Assembly (NCBI GenBank): GCA_029098065.1
Contig: JAQXNP010000021.1
Span: 1-15,769 of the forward strand
Direction of reading: 5' to 3'
Length of the DNA: 15,769 nucleotides
DNA from: Clostridiales bacterium
GTDB taxonomy: Bacteria > Bacillota > Clostridia > Oscillospirales > Oscillospiraceae
Part shown: piece by piece, positions 5,970 to 12,905 of the stretch
How positions within the stretch are numbered: position 1 is the stretch's first letter
Layout: each line of letters begins with the position of its first letter
Made by a program: the position numbers and the translations under genes
The notes under the pieces: model-generated
What the model was told of the DNA's origin: nothing
What the model saw: only the letters and a program-made list of their open reading frames with translations
The model's database searches: none

Positions 5970-6723
5970 CAGCCGGCTCCCCTCCCACGGTATGGAGGAC
6001 CGTACCGTCAGGCAGGGCGAAGGAGGCCGTCCGCGCCGCCGGGCTCTCCGGAGCAGAGGCGGTCATGGACCATACCACCTCGCCCTCCGTCTCGGTTTCA
6101 GCGGCCGCCAGAAGGCCGTTGTCCGCAGAGACCCAATAGCGTTCCCGCTGGTCCAGTTCCGGCACCTCCACCTCCACATAGACACAGGCAGAGCCGTTCT
6201 TCTCCTCATAGCCGGCGGCAGTGATGTTTTCAGGGTCCAGCGCCAGAACGTCCTCATAGGAAGGAATTCGCTGGCCCTCCACATCGGCGGAGGCGCTGTC
6301 CGCCGGCCAGCTCAGGACCGTGCGCTCCGAATCGTACCAGCGCCACACGGTGCCGTCTCCTACGATGGTGTGGGCCACCGTCCCCGACGGGAGGGTCAGG
6401 TCTGTTCGGGTCCAGCCCCCGTCTGCCCAGACCCTGGCGGTGGACGAGACCTTCTCCAGCGTGGTGGTGACGGTGCGGGAATAGCTGTCCAGCCGGCTCA
6501 GGGCGGCAATGACGCTCTGGACAGTCTGCGGAGTAACCTCCACCCGGACGCCTCCCTTCTGGCCGGAGGAATCCGGCGCCGCCTGTCCGCTGGGCGCAGG
6601 CGTGGGGAGGACGATTTTGGCGGTATCCCCGGCAAAGAGGGGCAGACCGAAGCTGGAAAACACCGCAATGACGATGACCACCGCGATAAGGATCACCAAA
6701 ATGTTACGGTTGCGCCGCTCCAT
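5938..6723 (-). CDS. Membrane-anchored extracellular protein, possibly LolA/LppX-like
   Basis: This 261-residue protein begins with basic residues MERRNRN, then a hydrophobic anchor (about 8-30), and a Pro/Ser/Gly-rich stalk (38-58). The outside domain (about 60-250) has alternating beta-type segments: YSRTVTTTLEKV, RVWADGGWTRTDLTL, TIVGDGTVWRWYDSERTVLSW and CVYVEVEVPELDQRERYWVSADNGLL. This order, strand repeats ending in a 'substrate converts to final residual' block, recalls LolA-like lipoprotein carrier folds or germination-type sorting domains, but there is no diagnostic motif, so I give no function. AAGGAGG precedes the ATG. It lies 49 bases after the epimerase gene and is probably the last gene of the tagO-wecB operon. 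Confidence 0.7.
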   Translation of the reverse strand: MERRNRNILVILIAVVIVIAVFSSFGLPLFAGDTAKIVLPTPAPSGQAAPDSSGQKGGVRVEVTPQTVQSVIAALSRLDSYSRTVTTTLEKVSSTARVWADGGWTRTDLTLPSGTVAHTIVGDGTVWRWYDSERTVLSWPADSASADVEGQRIPSYEDVLALDPENITAAGYEEKNGSACVYVEVEVPELDQRERYWVSADNGLLAAAETETEGEVVWSMTASAPESPAARTASFALPDGTVLHTVGGEPAVTGSASDQGS

Positions 6724-6772
6724 GCTCTGCCTCCTTCCCGGTCAAATGGGACAAGGGGGCGCGGGCCGCCCC

Positions 6773-7915
6773 TCAGGGCCGAAATTCCGCCGGAGGGGCG
6801 GATCTCAGCCCGAAATGATATTCAATGGCGTCGGCAATCCGCTCGCAGGCCCGGCCGTCTCCATAGGGATTGACCGCGCGGGCCATCCGGTCGTAGGCGT
6901 CTTTGTCCTCGATGAGCTGAGCGGCCAGGGAAAATACGCGTTCCTCTTCGGTGCCCGCCAGCTGAGCGGTACCGGCCGCCACGGCCTCCGGCCGCTCGGT
7001 CTCCCGGCGCATCACCAGCACCGGCTTGCCCAGAGCGGGGGCCTCCTCCTGGAGTCCGCCCGAATCGGTCATGACGAACCTGCACCGGGCGATCAGATTG
7101 TGCATCTCCTCCACGTCCACCGGATCGATCAGGTGGATGCGGTCGTGGCCGGACAGGTATTTCCCCGCCGCCTCCCGCACCACCGGGGAGAGATGGACCG
7201 GATACACCAGCTCCACCTGGGGATAGGTCTCCGCCAGCCGGCGGAGGGCCTTCATGATATGCGCCATGGGCTCCCCGTAGTTCTCCCGCCGGTGGCAGGT
7301 CACCAGGATCACCGTCCGGCCGGTGTAGTCCAGTTCATTGAGCAGTTTGGTGGAAAAGCGGAAATCGGGCCGCACCGTGGTGGACATCGCGTCGATCACC
7401 GTGTTTCCGGTGAGGAACACCCCCCTGGTAATTCCCTCCCGGCGGAGGTTTTCCCGGTTGGACTCAGTGGGGCAGAAATGGAGATCGGCCAGATCCCCCA
7501 CCAGCGTGCGGTTCATCTCCTCCGGGAAGGGGGAGTATTTGTCATAGGTGCGCAGGCCCGCCTCCACATGTCCCACCGCGATCGGTCCGTACAAGGCGGC
7601 CAGCGCGGCGGAAAAGGTGGTGGAGGTGTCCCCGTGGACCAGCACCAGATCGGGCCGCGCCTGGGCAAAGACCCCTTCCAGCCCCAGCAGGCACTTGGTG
7701 GTAATGGTGGACAGGGTCTGTCTGGGCTCCATGATGTTCAGGTCAAAGTCGGGGGTCAGCTGAAAGATCTCCAGCACGCTGTCCAGCATCTGCCGGTGCT
7801 GGGCGGTCACGCAGCAGAGGCTCTCGATCCCCTCCCGTCCGGCCAGGGTCTTCACCAGCGGGGCCATCTTGATGGCTTCCGGCCTGGTGCCGAAAATGGA
7901 CATGACACGGATCAT
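6773..7915 (-). CDS. wecB: UDP-N-acetylglucosamine 2-epimerase (non-hydrolysing)
   Basis: This 380-residue enzyme interconverts UDP-GlcNAc and UDP-ManNAc, the precursor of teichoic-acid linkage units and capsular ManNAc. Family motifs are clear: GTRPEAIKMAPL (9-20), HGDTSTT with Asp96, GHVEAGLRT with Glu118, PFPEEMNR with Glu132, VTCHRREN (206-212) and TDSGGLQEEAPALGKPVLVMRRETERPEA, the UDP-binding C-terminal signature. These residues correspond to Asp95, Glu117 and Glu131 of the Escherichia coli enzyme. Length is normal. GAGGAGGGA precedes the ATG, which overlaps the stop of the upstream tagO-like gene (ATGA). The gene is called mnaA in some Gram-positive bacteria. Confidence 0.95.
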   Translation of the reverse strand: MIRVMSIFGTRPEAIKMAPLVKTLAGREGIESLCCVTAQHRQMLDSVLEIFQLTPDFDLNIMEPRQTLSTITTKCLLGLEGVFAQARPDLVLVHGDTSTTFSAALAALYGPIAVGHVEAGLRTYDKYSPFPEEMNRTLVGDLADLHFCPTESNRENLRREGITRGVFLTGNTVIDAMSTTVRPDFRFSTKLLNELDYTGRTVILVTCHRRENYGEPMAHIMKALRRLAETYPQVELVYPVHLSPVVREAAGKYLSGHDRIHLIDPVDVEEMHNLIARCRFVMTDSGGLQEEAPALGKPVLVMRRETERPEAVAAGTAQLAGTEEERVFSLAAQLIEDKDAYDRMARAVNPYGDGRACERIADAIEYHFGLRSAPPAEFRP

Positions 7916-8982
7916 TTCTGTCCCTCCTCGCCGCCGCGCTTGTGGTTGTTGGCATTGAAAATACTCAGGGCCACCGCCCCGGCGGCGAACAGGGCGAAGA
8001 GCAGCAGCATGGCCTTCACCGCTCCGCTGGTGGTGAGCACCACCGCGCTGAGGCCCAGAATGGCGGTAATGACATAGAGCACCGCCACCGCCTGCTTCTG
8101 GGAAAAACCCATGTCAATGAGCCGGTGATGGACGTGGCTGCGGTCGGCGTGCATGGGGCTCTGACCATGGGCAATGCGGCGGATAAAGGCAAAGCAGGTG
8201 TCGAAAATAGGCAGTCCGAAGATCAGGAAGGGCACCACGAACGAGATGATGGTGTACATCTTGAACAGGCCCTGAATGGAGATGCATGCCAGAACATAGC
8301 CCAGGAAGGTGGATCCGGTGTCTCCCATAAAGATCTTGGCCGGGTTCATATTATAGGGGAGGAAACCGAGGCATCCTCCCGCCAGAGCGGCCACCAGCAG
8401 AGCCACCTGGGGCTCCCCCACCAGCAGGGCAATGACCAGCAGAGTCAGCGAGCTGATGGAGCTGACTCCGCACGCCAGTCCGTCCAGACCATCAATGAGA
8501 TTCACCGCGTTGGTCATGGCCACGATCCAGAGCACCGTCACCGGGACAGACAGCCAGCCCAGATGCCAGTAAAGATCCGCGGAAAACACGTTGGGGTTGG
8601 ACAAGTCGGTGATGAGGTTCCCTGTAAACACCGCGATGAGGGCGGCCACGATCTGCACCACCAGCTTGAACTTGGCCCCCAGGGCATAGATATCGTCAAA
8701 AATACCCAGTACCACAATGACCACCGCCCCCAGGAGCATTCCCCGGAGCTGCGCTGTCATGGGGACAAAGATCAATGTGCTGAGCAGGAAGCCCAGAAAG
8801 ATGGCCAGCCCTCCCATTCGAGGGATGGGGTGATCGTGCATTCTGCGGCCGTCCTTGGGGACATCCACCGCGCCCATTTTCACCGCCAGATTCCGCACCA
8901 CCGGAGTGAGAACCAGAGCGATCAGGAACGCAACTCCCAGTGCAGCGGCCACCCGGCCAATCAATTCCGTTGAGATAGGCAT
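7912..8982 (-). CDS. tagO: Undecaprenyl-phosphate N-acetylglucosaminyl 1-phosphate transferase (TagO/WecA family)
   Basis: This 356-residue polytopic membrane enzyme moves GlcNAc-1-phosphate from UDP-GlcNAc to undecaprenyl phosphate, the first membrane step of wall teichoic acid and related polymers. Visible motifs are RRMHDHPIPRMGG (46-58), the acidic pair FDD (Asp96, Asp97), NAVNLIDGLDGLA (158-170; Asp164, Asp167), KIFMGDTGS (216-224; Asp221) and ADRSHVHHRL (278-287), all hallmarks of the family. About ten hydrophobic segments are present. ATG 8982 is set by AAGGAG 9 bases upstream and by the family start; an in-frame upstream start at 9024 would add a polar 14-residue tail. It leads a leftward operon with wecB. 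WecA-type use for another surface glycan is equally possible. Confidence 0.92.
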   Translation of the reverse strand: MPISTELIGRVAAALGVAFLIALVLTPVVRNLAVKMGAVDVPKDGRRMHDHPIPRMGGLAIFLGFLLSTLIFVPMTAQLRGMLLGAVVIVVLGIFDDIYALGAKFKLVVQIVAALIAVFTGNLITDLSNPNVFSADLYWHLGWLSVPVTVLWIVAMTNAVNLIDGLDGLACGVSSISSLTLLVIALLVGEPQVALLVAALAGGCLGFLPYNMNPAKIFMGDTGSTFLGYVLACISIQGLFKMYTIISFVVPFLIFGLPIFDTCFAFIRRIAHGQSPMHADRSHVHHRLIDMGFSQKQAVAVLYVITAILGLSAVVLTTSGAVKAMLLLFALFAAGAVALSIFNANNHKRGGEEGQK

Positions 8983-9055
8983 GAATTCGGACTCCTTCAC
9001 CGGCAGGGCCGGATGTGGTTTCAAGTGTGCAGGCAGCAGGCAAAACAGTTTCCGC

Positions 9056-9229
9056 CCGCCGTCAGCAGAGCAAGCGGAACTTTTCCGCCTTTCTGCTGCT
9101 GATGAAGATTTGCTTTCCCGCCGGCGCTTCCGGTCCCGGGCAGAGACAAACGAAGCCTCTCCGTCCGCCGTCAGCAGGCGGAGCGAACAAAGTTTTCTTT
9201 GCCTTCTTTCTTTTGAAAAAGAAAGAAGG
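9056..9229. repeat. Hairpin-rich intergenic element with an internal direct repeat
   Basis: The 247-base gap between tagO and trpS holds a dense set of inverted repeats and no convincing gene. A 13-base direct repeat, CCGCCGTCAGCAG, occurs at 9056-9068 and 9165-9177. A nested hairpin covers 9062-9102: outer arms TCAGCAG/CTGCTGA and inner arms GCGGAA/TTCCGC. Further hairpins are TCCGCC/GGCGGA (9164-9182), CAAAG-TTTT-CTTTG (9188-9201) and a stem of about 11 bp with arms of CCTTCTTTCTT type (9202-9229). The last one abuts the trpS stop codon. This composition suggests a dispersed, REP-like intergenic repeat, which cannot be proved from one copy. The stems are not followed by T tracts, so a terminator role is weak. 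No clear tagO promoter was found here. Confidence 0.55.
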
Positions 9230-10228
9230 TCAGCGGGGCAGGAAGCCCAGTTTCTTGTGGACCTTGGTCAATGTCCGCGCGGCCACGGCAGCCGCCTTCT
9301 CGGCGCCCTGACGGTACAGACGCTCCAGCTCTCCCTTGTCGGCCATGAGCCGCTCGGTCTCTTCCCGGACGGGCCGGAGGAACTCCACCACAGCCTCACC
9401 CACAGCGGGCTTGAACTCGCCATAGCCCTTTCCCTCAAACTGGCGCTCCACTTCCTCCACGGTCATGCCGGTGGCGGCGCAGTAAATGTCAATGAGGTTG
9501 GACACACCGGGCTTGTCGGGAGACTTGCGGACCGTGGCGTCGGAATCGGTGATGGCCCGCTTGAACTTGCGCATGATGGCGTCGGGGGTATCCATCACCA
9601 GAATATAGGAATTTTCATTCTCCGCGGACTTGGACATTTTCTTGTCCGGCTCCTGGAGGCTCATCACCCGGGCGCCCACTGTGGGGATCACCGCCTCGGG
9701 CAGGGTAAACACATCGCCGTAAACACCGTTGAACCGCTGGGCGATGTCCCGGGTCAGCTCCACGTGCTGGCGCTGATCCTCGCCCACCGGGACGATATCC
9801 GTCTGATAGAGCAGGATGTCGGCGGCCATCAGGCTGGGGTAGGTAAACAGTCCGGCGTTGATGTTGTCGGCGTGCCGGGCGGACTTCTCCTTAAATTGGG
9901 TCATCCGGGACAGCTCGCCGAACATGGTGAAGCAGTTGAGGACCCAGGCCAGCTCGGCATGGGCAGGGACATGGGACTGGATAAAGAGAATGCTCTTCTC
10001 CGGATCGATGCCGCAGGCGATGAGCTGGGCATAGAGCTCCAGCGCGTGATGGCGCAGCTTGGCGGGATCCTGCCGGACGGTGATGGCGTGCTCATCCACC
10101 ACACAGTAGACACAGTCGTAGTCGTCCTGGTAGGAGGGCCAGTTCCGCAGAGCCCCCACATAGTTGCCCAGAGTGATATTCCCGCTGGGCTGGATCCCGC
10201 TGAAGCTGACTTTACGGTCTTTGATCAT
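9230..10228 (-). CDS. trpS: Tryptophan--tRNA ligase
   Basis: This 332-residue class I synthetase charges tRNA-Trp. The nucleotide-binding PSGNITLGNYVGAL (14-27) carries the HIGH-equivalent TLGN. MAADILLYQTDIVPVGEDQRQHVELTRDIA (134-163) is the tryptophan and ATP pocket signature, and KMSKS is at 197-201. The short C-terminal tail ends KLGFLPR, as in other bacterial TrpRS. Length matches the family. ATG 10228 was chosen because AAGGAG lies 10 bases upstream and the family start is there; an in-frame start at 10309 would lie inside the promoter. The gene is divergent from gltX, with promoters that share a -35 box. The expected leader is only about 46 bases, so it has no T-box. Confidence 0.96.
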   Translation of the reverse strand: MIKDRKVSFSGIQPSGNITLGNYVGALRNWPSYQDDYDCVYCVVDEHAITVRQDPAKLRHHALELYAQLIACGIDPEKSILFIQSHVPAHAELAWVLNCFTMFGELSRMTQFKEKSARHADNINAGLFTYPSLMAADILLYQTDIVPVGEDQRQHVELTRDIAQRFNGVYGDVFTLPEAVIPTVGARVMSLQEPDKKMSKSAENENSYILVMDTPDAIMRKFKRAITDSDATVRKSPDKPGVSNLIDIYCAATGMTVEEVERQFEGKGYGEFKPAVGEAVVEFLRPVREETERLMADKGELERLYRQGAEKAAAVAARTLTKVHKKLGFLPR

Positions 10229-10267
10229 ATTGAAACACTCCTTACTTCCAGGGCGGCTTTCGTCCTG

Positions 10268-10285
10268 ATGATACTGAGGTATCAT
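10268..10285. promoter_or_regulatory. Dyad over the trpS -10 and start point
   Basis: The perfect inverted repeat ATGATAC-TGAG-GTATCAT has arms at 10268-10274 and 10279-10285. It overlaps five of the six bases of the trpS -10 box (10281-10286) and covers the expected start point near 10274. As the left arm is at or beyond the start point, the full hairpin would not form in the transcript, so a DNA-binding protein site is more likely than an RNA structure. No matching regulator gene is in the window. Confidence 0.45.
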
Positions 10286-10309
10286 ACCATATTTCCAACC
10301 GCTTGACAA
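10281..10309 (-). promoter_or_regulatory. trpS promoter (shares its -35 box with gltX)
   Basis: On the minus strand the -35 TTGTCA (10309-10304) and extended -10 TGGTATGAT (hexamer TATGAT, 10286-10281) are separated by 17 bases. This gives a good sigma-A promoter with an expected start near 10274 and a leader of about 46 bases. The -35 hexamer overlaps the gltX -35 hexamer by five of six bases on the opposite strand. Confidence 0.8.
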
Positions 10310-10331
10310 GTTCCACTCATACCGATAAAAT
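10303..10331 (+). promoter_or_regulatory. gltX promoter
   Basis: A perfect -35 TTGACA (10303-10308), a 17-base spacer and -10 TAAAAT (10326-10331, 5/6) form a strong sigma-A promoter. The expected start is near 10338. This argues against the in-frame ATG at 10342, which would have almost no leader, and supports ATG 10369 after the good site GGGAGG. Confidence 0.85.
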
Positions 10332-10368
10332 AGGAGAGATCATGAACTTCTTTTGGGAGGAATTTACC

Positions 10369-11850
10369 ATGGATATGGCCTGGTTTGACGAGATGGAGGG
10401 GCGCATCCCCCACGGAGAGGTCCGCACCCGGTTCGCCCCCTCCCCCACCGGCTACATGCACGTGGGCAATCTGCGCACCGCCCTTTACACCTGGCTCATC
10501 GCCCGCCACGGGAACGGCAAGTTCATCCTCCGCATTGAGGATACCGACCAGGGCCGTCTGGTGGAGGGTGCGACCGAGATCATTTACAGCACCCTCCGGC
10601 AGTGCGGTCTGGACTGGGACGAAGGGCCTGACGTGGGCGGCCCGGTGGGTCCCTATATCCAGACCCAGCGCCGGGAGCTTTACGGCAAGTATGCCCAGCT
10701 TCTGGTGGAAAAGGGCGGCGCCTATTACTGCTTCTGTGAAAAGACCGAGTCCGAGGAGGACGCGGGCGATTTTGACCGGGCAGATGATCCCTGCCGTGAC
10801 CTCCCTCTGGAAGAGGCCAGGGCCCGCGTGGCCGCCGGAGAGCCCTACGTCATCCGCCAGCGCATTCCCAGGGGGGGACAGACCACCTTCCACGATGCGG
10901 TGTTCGGTTCCATCACCGTGGACAACGACACTCTGGACGATCAGGTGCTCATCAAAAGGGACGGCCTGCCCACCTATAACTTTGCCAACGTTGTGGACGA
11001 TCATCTGATGGGCATCACCCATGTGGTGCGGGGCAGCGAGTACCTCTCCTCCGCCCCCAAGTATAACCTGCTCTATGAGAGCTTCGGCTGGGAGATCCCC
11101 GAGTATATCCACTGCTCCCCCGTCATGCGGGACGCCCACAACAAGATGTCCAAGCGCCACGGGGACCCCTCCTATGAGGACCTGCTGGCCCAGGGCTATC
11201 TCTCCCCCGCGGTGGTGAACTATGTCTCTCTGCTGGGCTGGGCCCCCAAGGGCGAGAACTCCGAGCGGGAGTTCTTCACCCTCCAGGAGCTGTCGGAGGT
11301 CTTTGACGTGGCGGGCATCTCCAAATCCCCCGCCATCTTCGACCGGGAGAAGCTCAACTACTTCAACGCCCACTACCTCCGGGCCATGGCCCCTGAGGAG
11401 TTCTACGCCGTGGCTGAGCCCTATCTGAAGGAGGCCGTCCACGCCCCCCAGGTGGACCTGAAGCTGCTGGCCCCCCTGGTCCAGGGCCGGTGCGACACCC
11501 TGCGGGACATCGCCCCTCAGGTGGACTTCCTGGACGCCCTGCCCCCGTACTCCAACGAGCTCTACTGCCACAAAAAAATGAAGACCAACGAGGAAAACTC
11601 TCTGGAGGCGCTGAACGCCGTCCTCCCTGTGCTGGAGGGGCTGGAAAGCTGGAGCTACGACGCCATCCACGACGCCCTGGTTGGGCTGGCCGCCCGGCTG
11701 GAGCTGAAGAACGGCCGCATCATGTGGCCGGTGCGCACCGCCCTCTCCGGCAAGGCGGTCACCCCCGGCGGCGCGGTGGAGCTGTGCCAGCTGCTGGGGA
11801 AAGAGGAGAGCCTGTCCCGCATCCGGAAGGGCATCCAACAGCTGAGCTGA
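10369..11850 (+). CDS. gltX: Glutamate--tRNA ligase
   Basis: This 493-residue class I synthetase charges tRNA-Glu, possibly also tRNA-Gln where the amidotransferase route is used. The N-terminal RTRFAPSPTGYMHVGNLRTAL (19-39) contains the HIGH-equivalent HVGN (31-34), IEDTDQGRLVEGA (56-68) follows, and KMSKR is at 259-263. Cys121, Cys123 and Cys142 lie in the region that binds zinc in some GluRS. The C-terminal half is the helical anticodon-binding domain. Start 10369 was chosen from GGGAGG with 8-base spacing and the promoter position; an alternative ATG at 10342 would add nine residues. Whether it is discriminating or non-discriminating cannot be told here. A terminator follows 18 bases after the stop. 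Confidence 0.96.
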   Translation: MDMAWFDEMEGRIPHGEVRTRFAPSPTGYMHVGNLRTALYTWLIARHGNGKFILRIEDTDQGRLVEGATEIIYSTLRQCGLDWDEGPDVGGPVGPYIQTQRRELYGKYAQLLVEKGGAYYCFCEKTESEEDAGDFDRADDPCRDLPLEEARARVAAGEPYVIRQRIPRGGQTTFHDAVFGSITVDNDTLDDQVLIKRDGLPTYNFANVVDDHLMGITHVVRGSEYLSSAPKYNLLYESFGWEIPEYIHCSPVMRDAHNKMSKRHGDPSYEDLLAQGYLSPAVVNYVSLLGWAPKGENSEREFFTLQELSEVFDVAGISKSPAIFDREKLNYFNAHYLRAMAPEEFYAVAEPYLKEAVHAPQVDLKLLAPLVQGRCDTLRDIAPQVDFLDALPPYSNELYCHKKMKTNEENSLEALNAVLPVLEGLESWSYDAIHDALVGLAARLELKNGRIMWPVRTALSGKAVTPGGAVELCQLLGKEESLSRIRKGIQQLS

Positions 11851-11868
11851 ATATCCCATGTGCGAGAT

Positions 11869-11904
11869 ACCGGCGGACTTCCCTGTGAGGTCCGCCGGTT
11901 TTTT
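11869..11904 (+). terminator. Intrinsic terminator after gltX
   Basis: A perfect 10-bp stem, ACCGGCGGAC (11869-11878) with GTCCGCCGGT (11890-11899), is closed by an 11-base loop. The T run starts at once (the stem's last T plus TTTTT at 11900-11904). It separates gltX from the fructose operon. Confidence 0.9.
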
Positions 11905-11984
11905 GTCCGGTCTTCCGTTTCTCCTGACTGAATCATCTGATTTTGGGGCATCCTATCTCTGATTCCCCGCAAGGAGGGTTTTCT

Positions 11985-12905
11985 ATGATCTGCACTGTCA
12001 CCTTCAATCCGGCTCTGGACTATGTTCTCCGGGTGGGCCCCATCCGGGTGGGCGGCACCAACCGGGCCCTGGAGGAAGAGCTCCAGCCCGGCGGCAAGGG
12101 GGTCAACGTGGCCCTGGTCCTCCGCCAGCTGGGGGTGGAAGCCGCCGCCACCGGCTTTGCCGCCGGGTACACCGGCCAGCTTCTGTGCCGTTGGCTGGCC
12201 GACGCCGGGGTGACCGCCGATTTCGTCGCCCTCCCCGCCGGAATGACCCGCATCAACGTGAAACTCCGGGGCAGGACCGAGACCGAACTCAACGGCTCCG
12301 GCCCCGCCATCTCCCCCGAGGCCCTGGAACAGCTGATGGACAAGCTCTCCGCCCTCCGCCCCGGGGACACTCTGGTGGTGGCCGGGTCGGTGCCTCCCTC
12401 CCTGCCCGGAGACGTCTACCAGCGGCTGCTCGCCCGGCTCCCCGCCGTCCGCTGCGTGGTGGACGCCGAGGGCCCGCTGCTGCGGGGCTGCCTGGTCTAT
12501 CATCCCTTCCTGGTCAAGCCCAACCACCACGAGCTGGGGGCCATGTACGGGGAGACGCTGGCGGCGGAGGACCTTCCCCGGGTGGCCGCCTGCGCCCGGC
12601 GGCTCCAGGGCGAGGGCGCCCGGAATGTGCTGGTCTCTCTGGCCGGCGCGGGGGCCCTGCTGCTCACCGAGGAGGGACAGGTCCTCACCCAGTCCGCCCC
12701 CCGGGGAGAGGTCCGGAATTCCGTGGGGGCGGGAGACTCCATGGTGGCCGGGTTCCTGGCCGGATATGACCGGGGCGGATACGAGGAGGCCCTTCTTTTG
12801 GGCACCGCCGCCGGCAGCGCCACCGCCTTCTCCCCCCGACTGGCCACCCGGGACGAGATTCAGCACATTTATACCCAGCTTTTGGAAAGGAAGACCACAC
12901 AATGA
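11985..12905 (+). CDS. fruK: 1-phosphofructokinase (PfkB family)
   Basis: This 306-residue ribokinase-fold enzyme phosphorylates fructose-1-phosphate to fructose-1,6-bisphosphate. The start MICTVTFNPALDY is typical of the FruK/LacC group, the first PfkB signature is GGKGVNVALVLRQLG (36-50), KPNHHEL is at 178-184, and the second signature NSVGAGDSMVAGF (245-257) holds the catalytic Asp251. Tagatose-6-phosphate kinase (LacC) is a close relative, but the adjacent fructose PTS settles the call as FruK. ATG 11985 follows AAGGAGGG with good spacing. The gene overlaps fruA by ATGA. No FruR-type regulator precedes it, and I saw no clear promoter in the 80-base gap after the gltX terminator. Confidence 0.93.
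   Translation: MICTVTFNPALDYVLRVGPIRVGGTNRALEEELQPGGKGVNVALVLRQLGVEAAATGFAAGYTGQLLCRWLADAGVTADFVALPAGMTRINVKLRGRTETELNGSGPAISPEALEQLMDKLSALRPGDTLVVAGSVPPSLPGDVYQRLLARLPAVRCVVDAEGPLLRGCLVYHPFLVKPNHHELGAMYGETLAAEDLPRVAACARRLQGEGARNVLVSLAGAGALLLTEEGQVLTQSAPRGEVRNSVGAGDSMVAGFLAGYDRGGYEEALLLGTAAGSATAFSPRLATRDEIQHIYTQLLERKTTQ

Noticed and set aside
6755..6773. Terminator hairpin between wecB and the extracellular protein gene
   Set aside because: A 6-7 bp GC stem is present, but no T tract follows on the minus strand and the next ribosome site is close, so read-through is likelier.
6509..8077. A long open frame on the plus strand antisense to wecB
   Set aside because: It is rich in His, Gly, Gln and Arg, has no family motif and no ribosome site, and mirrors the codon bias of the real GC-rich gene on the other strand.
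10342..10368. Alternative gltX start nine codons upstream
   Set aside because: It lies about 4 bases from the expected transcript start with no room for a ribosome site; ATG 10369 has GGGAGG at the right spacing.
10282..11859. A 525-codon open frame antisense to gltX
   Set aside because: The opposite strand has all GluRS motifs; this frame is a GC-bias artefact with repetitive Gly, Val and His.
11905..11984. CcpA (cre) or FruR operator upstream of fruK
   Set aside because: No sequence in the gap matches the cre consensus pattern, and no convincing dyad or promoter pair was found.
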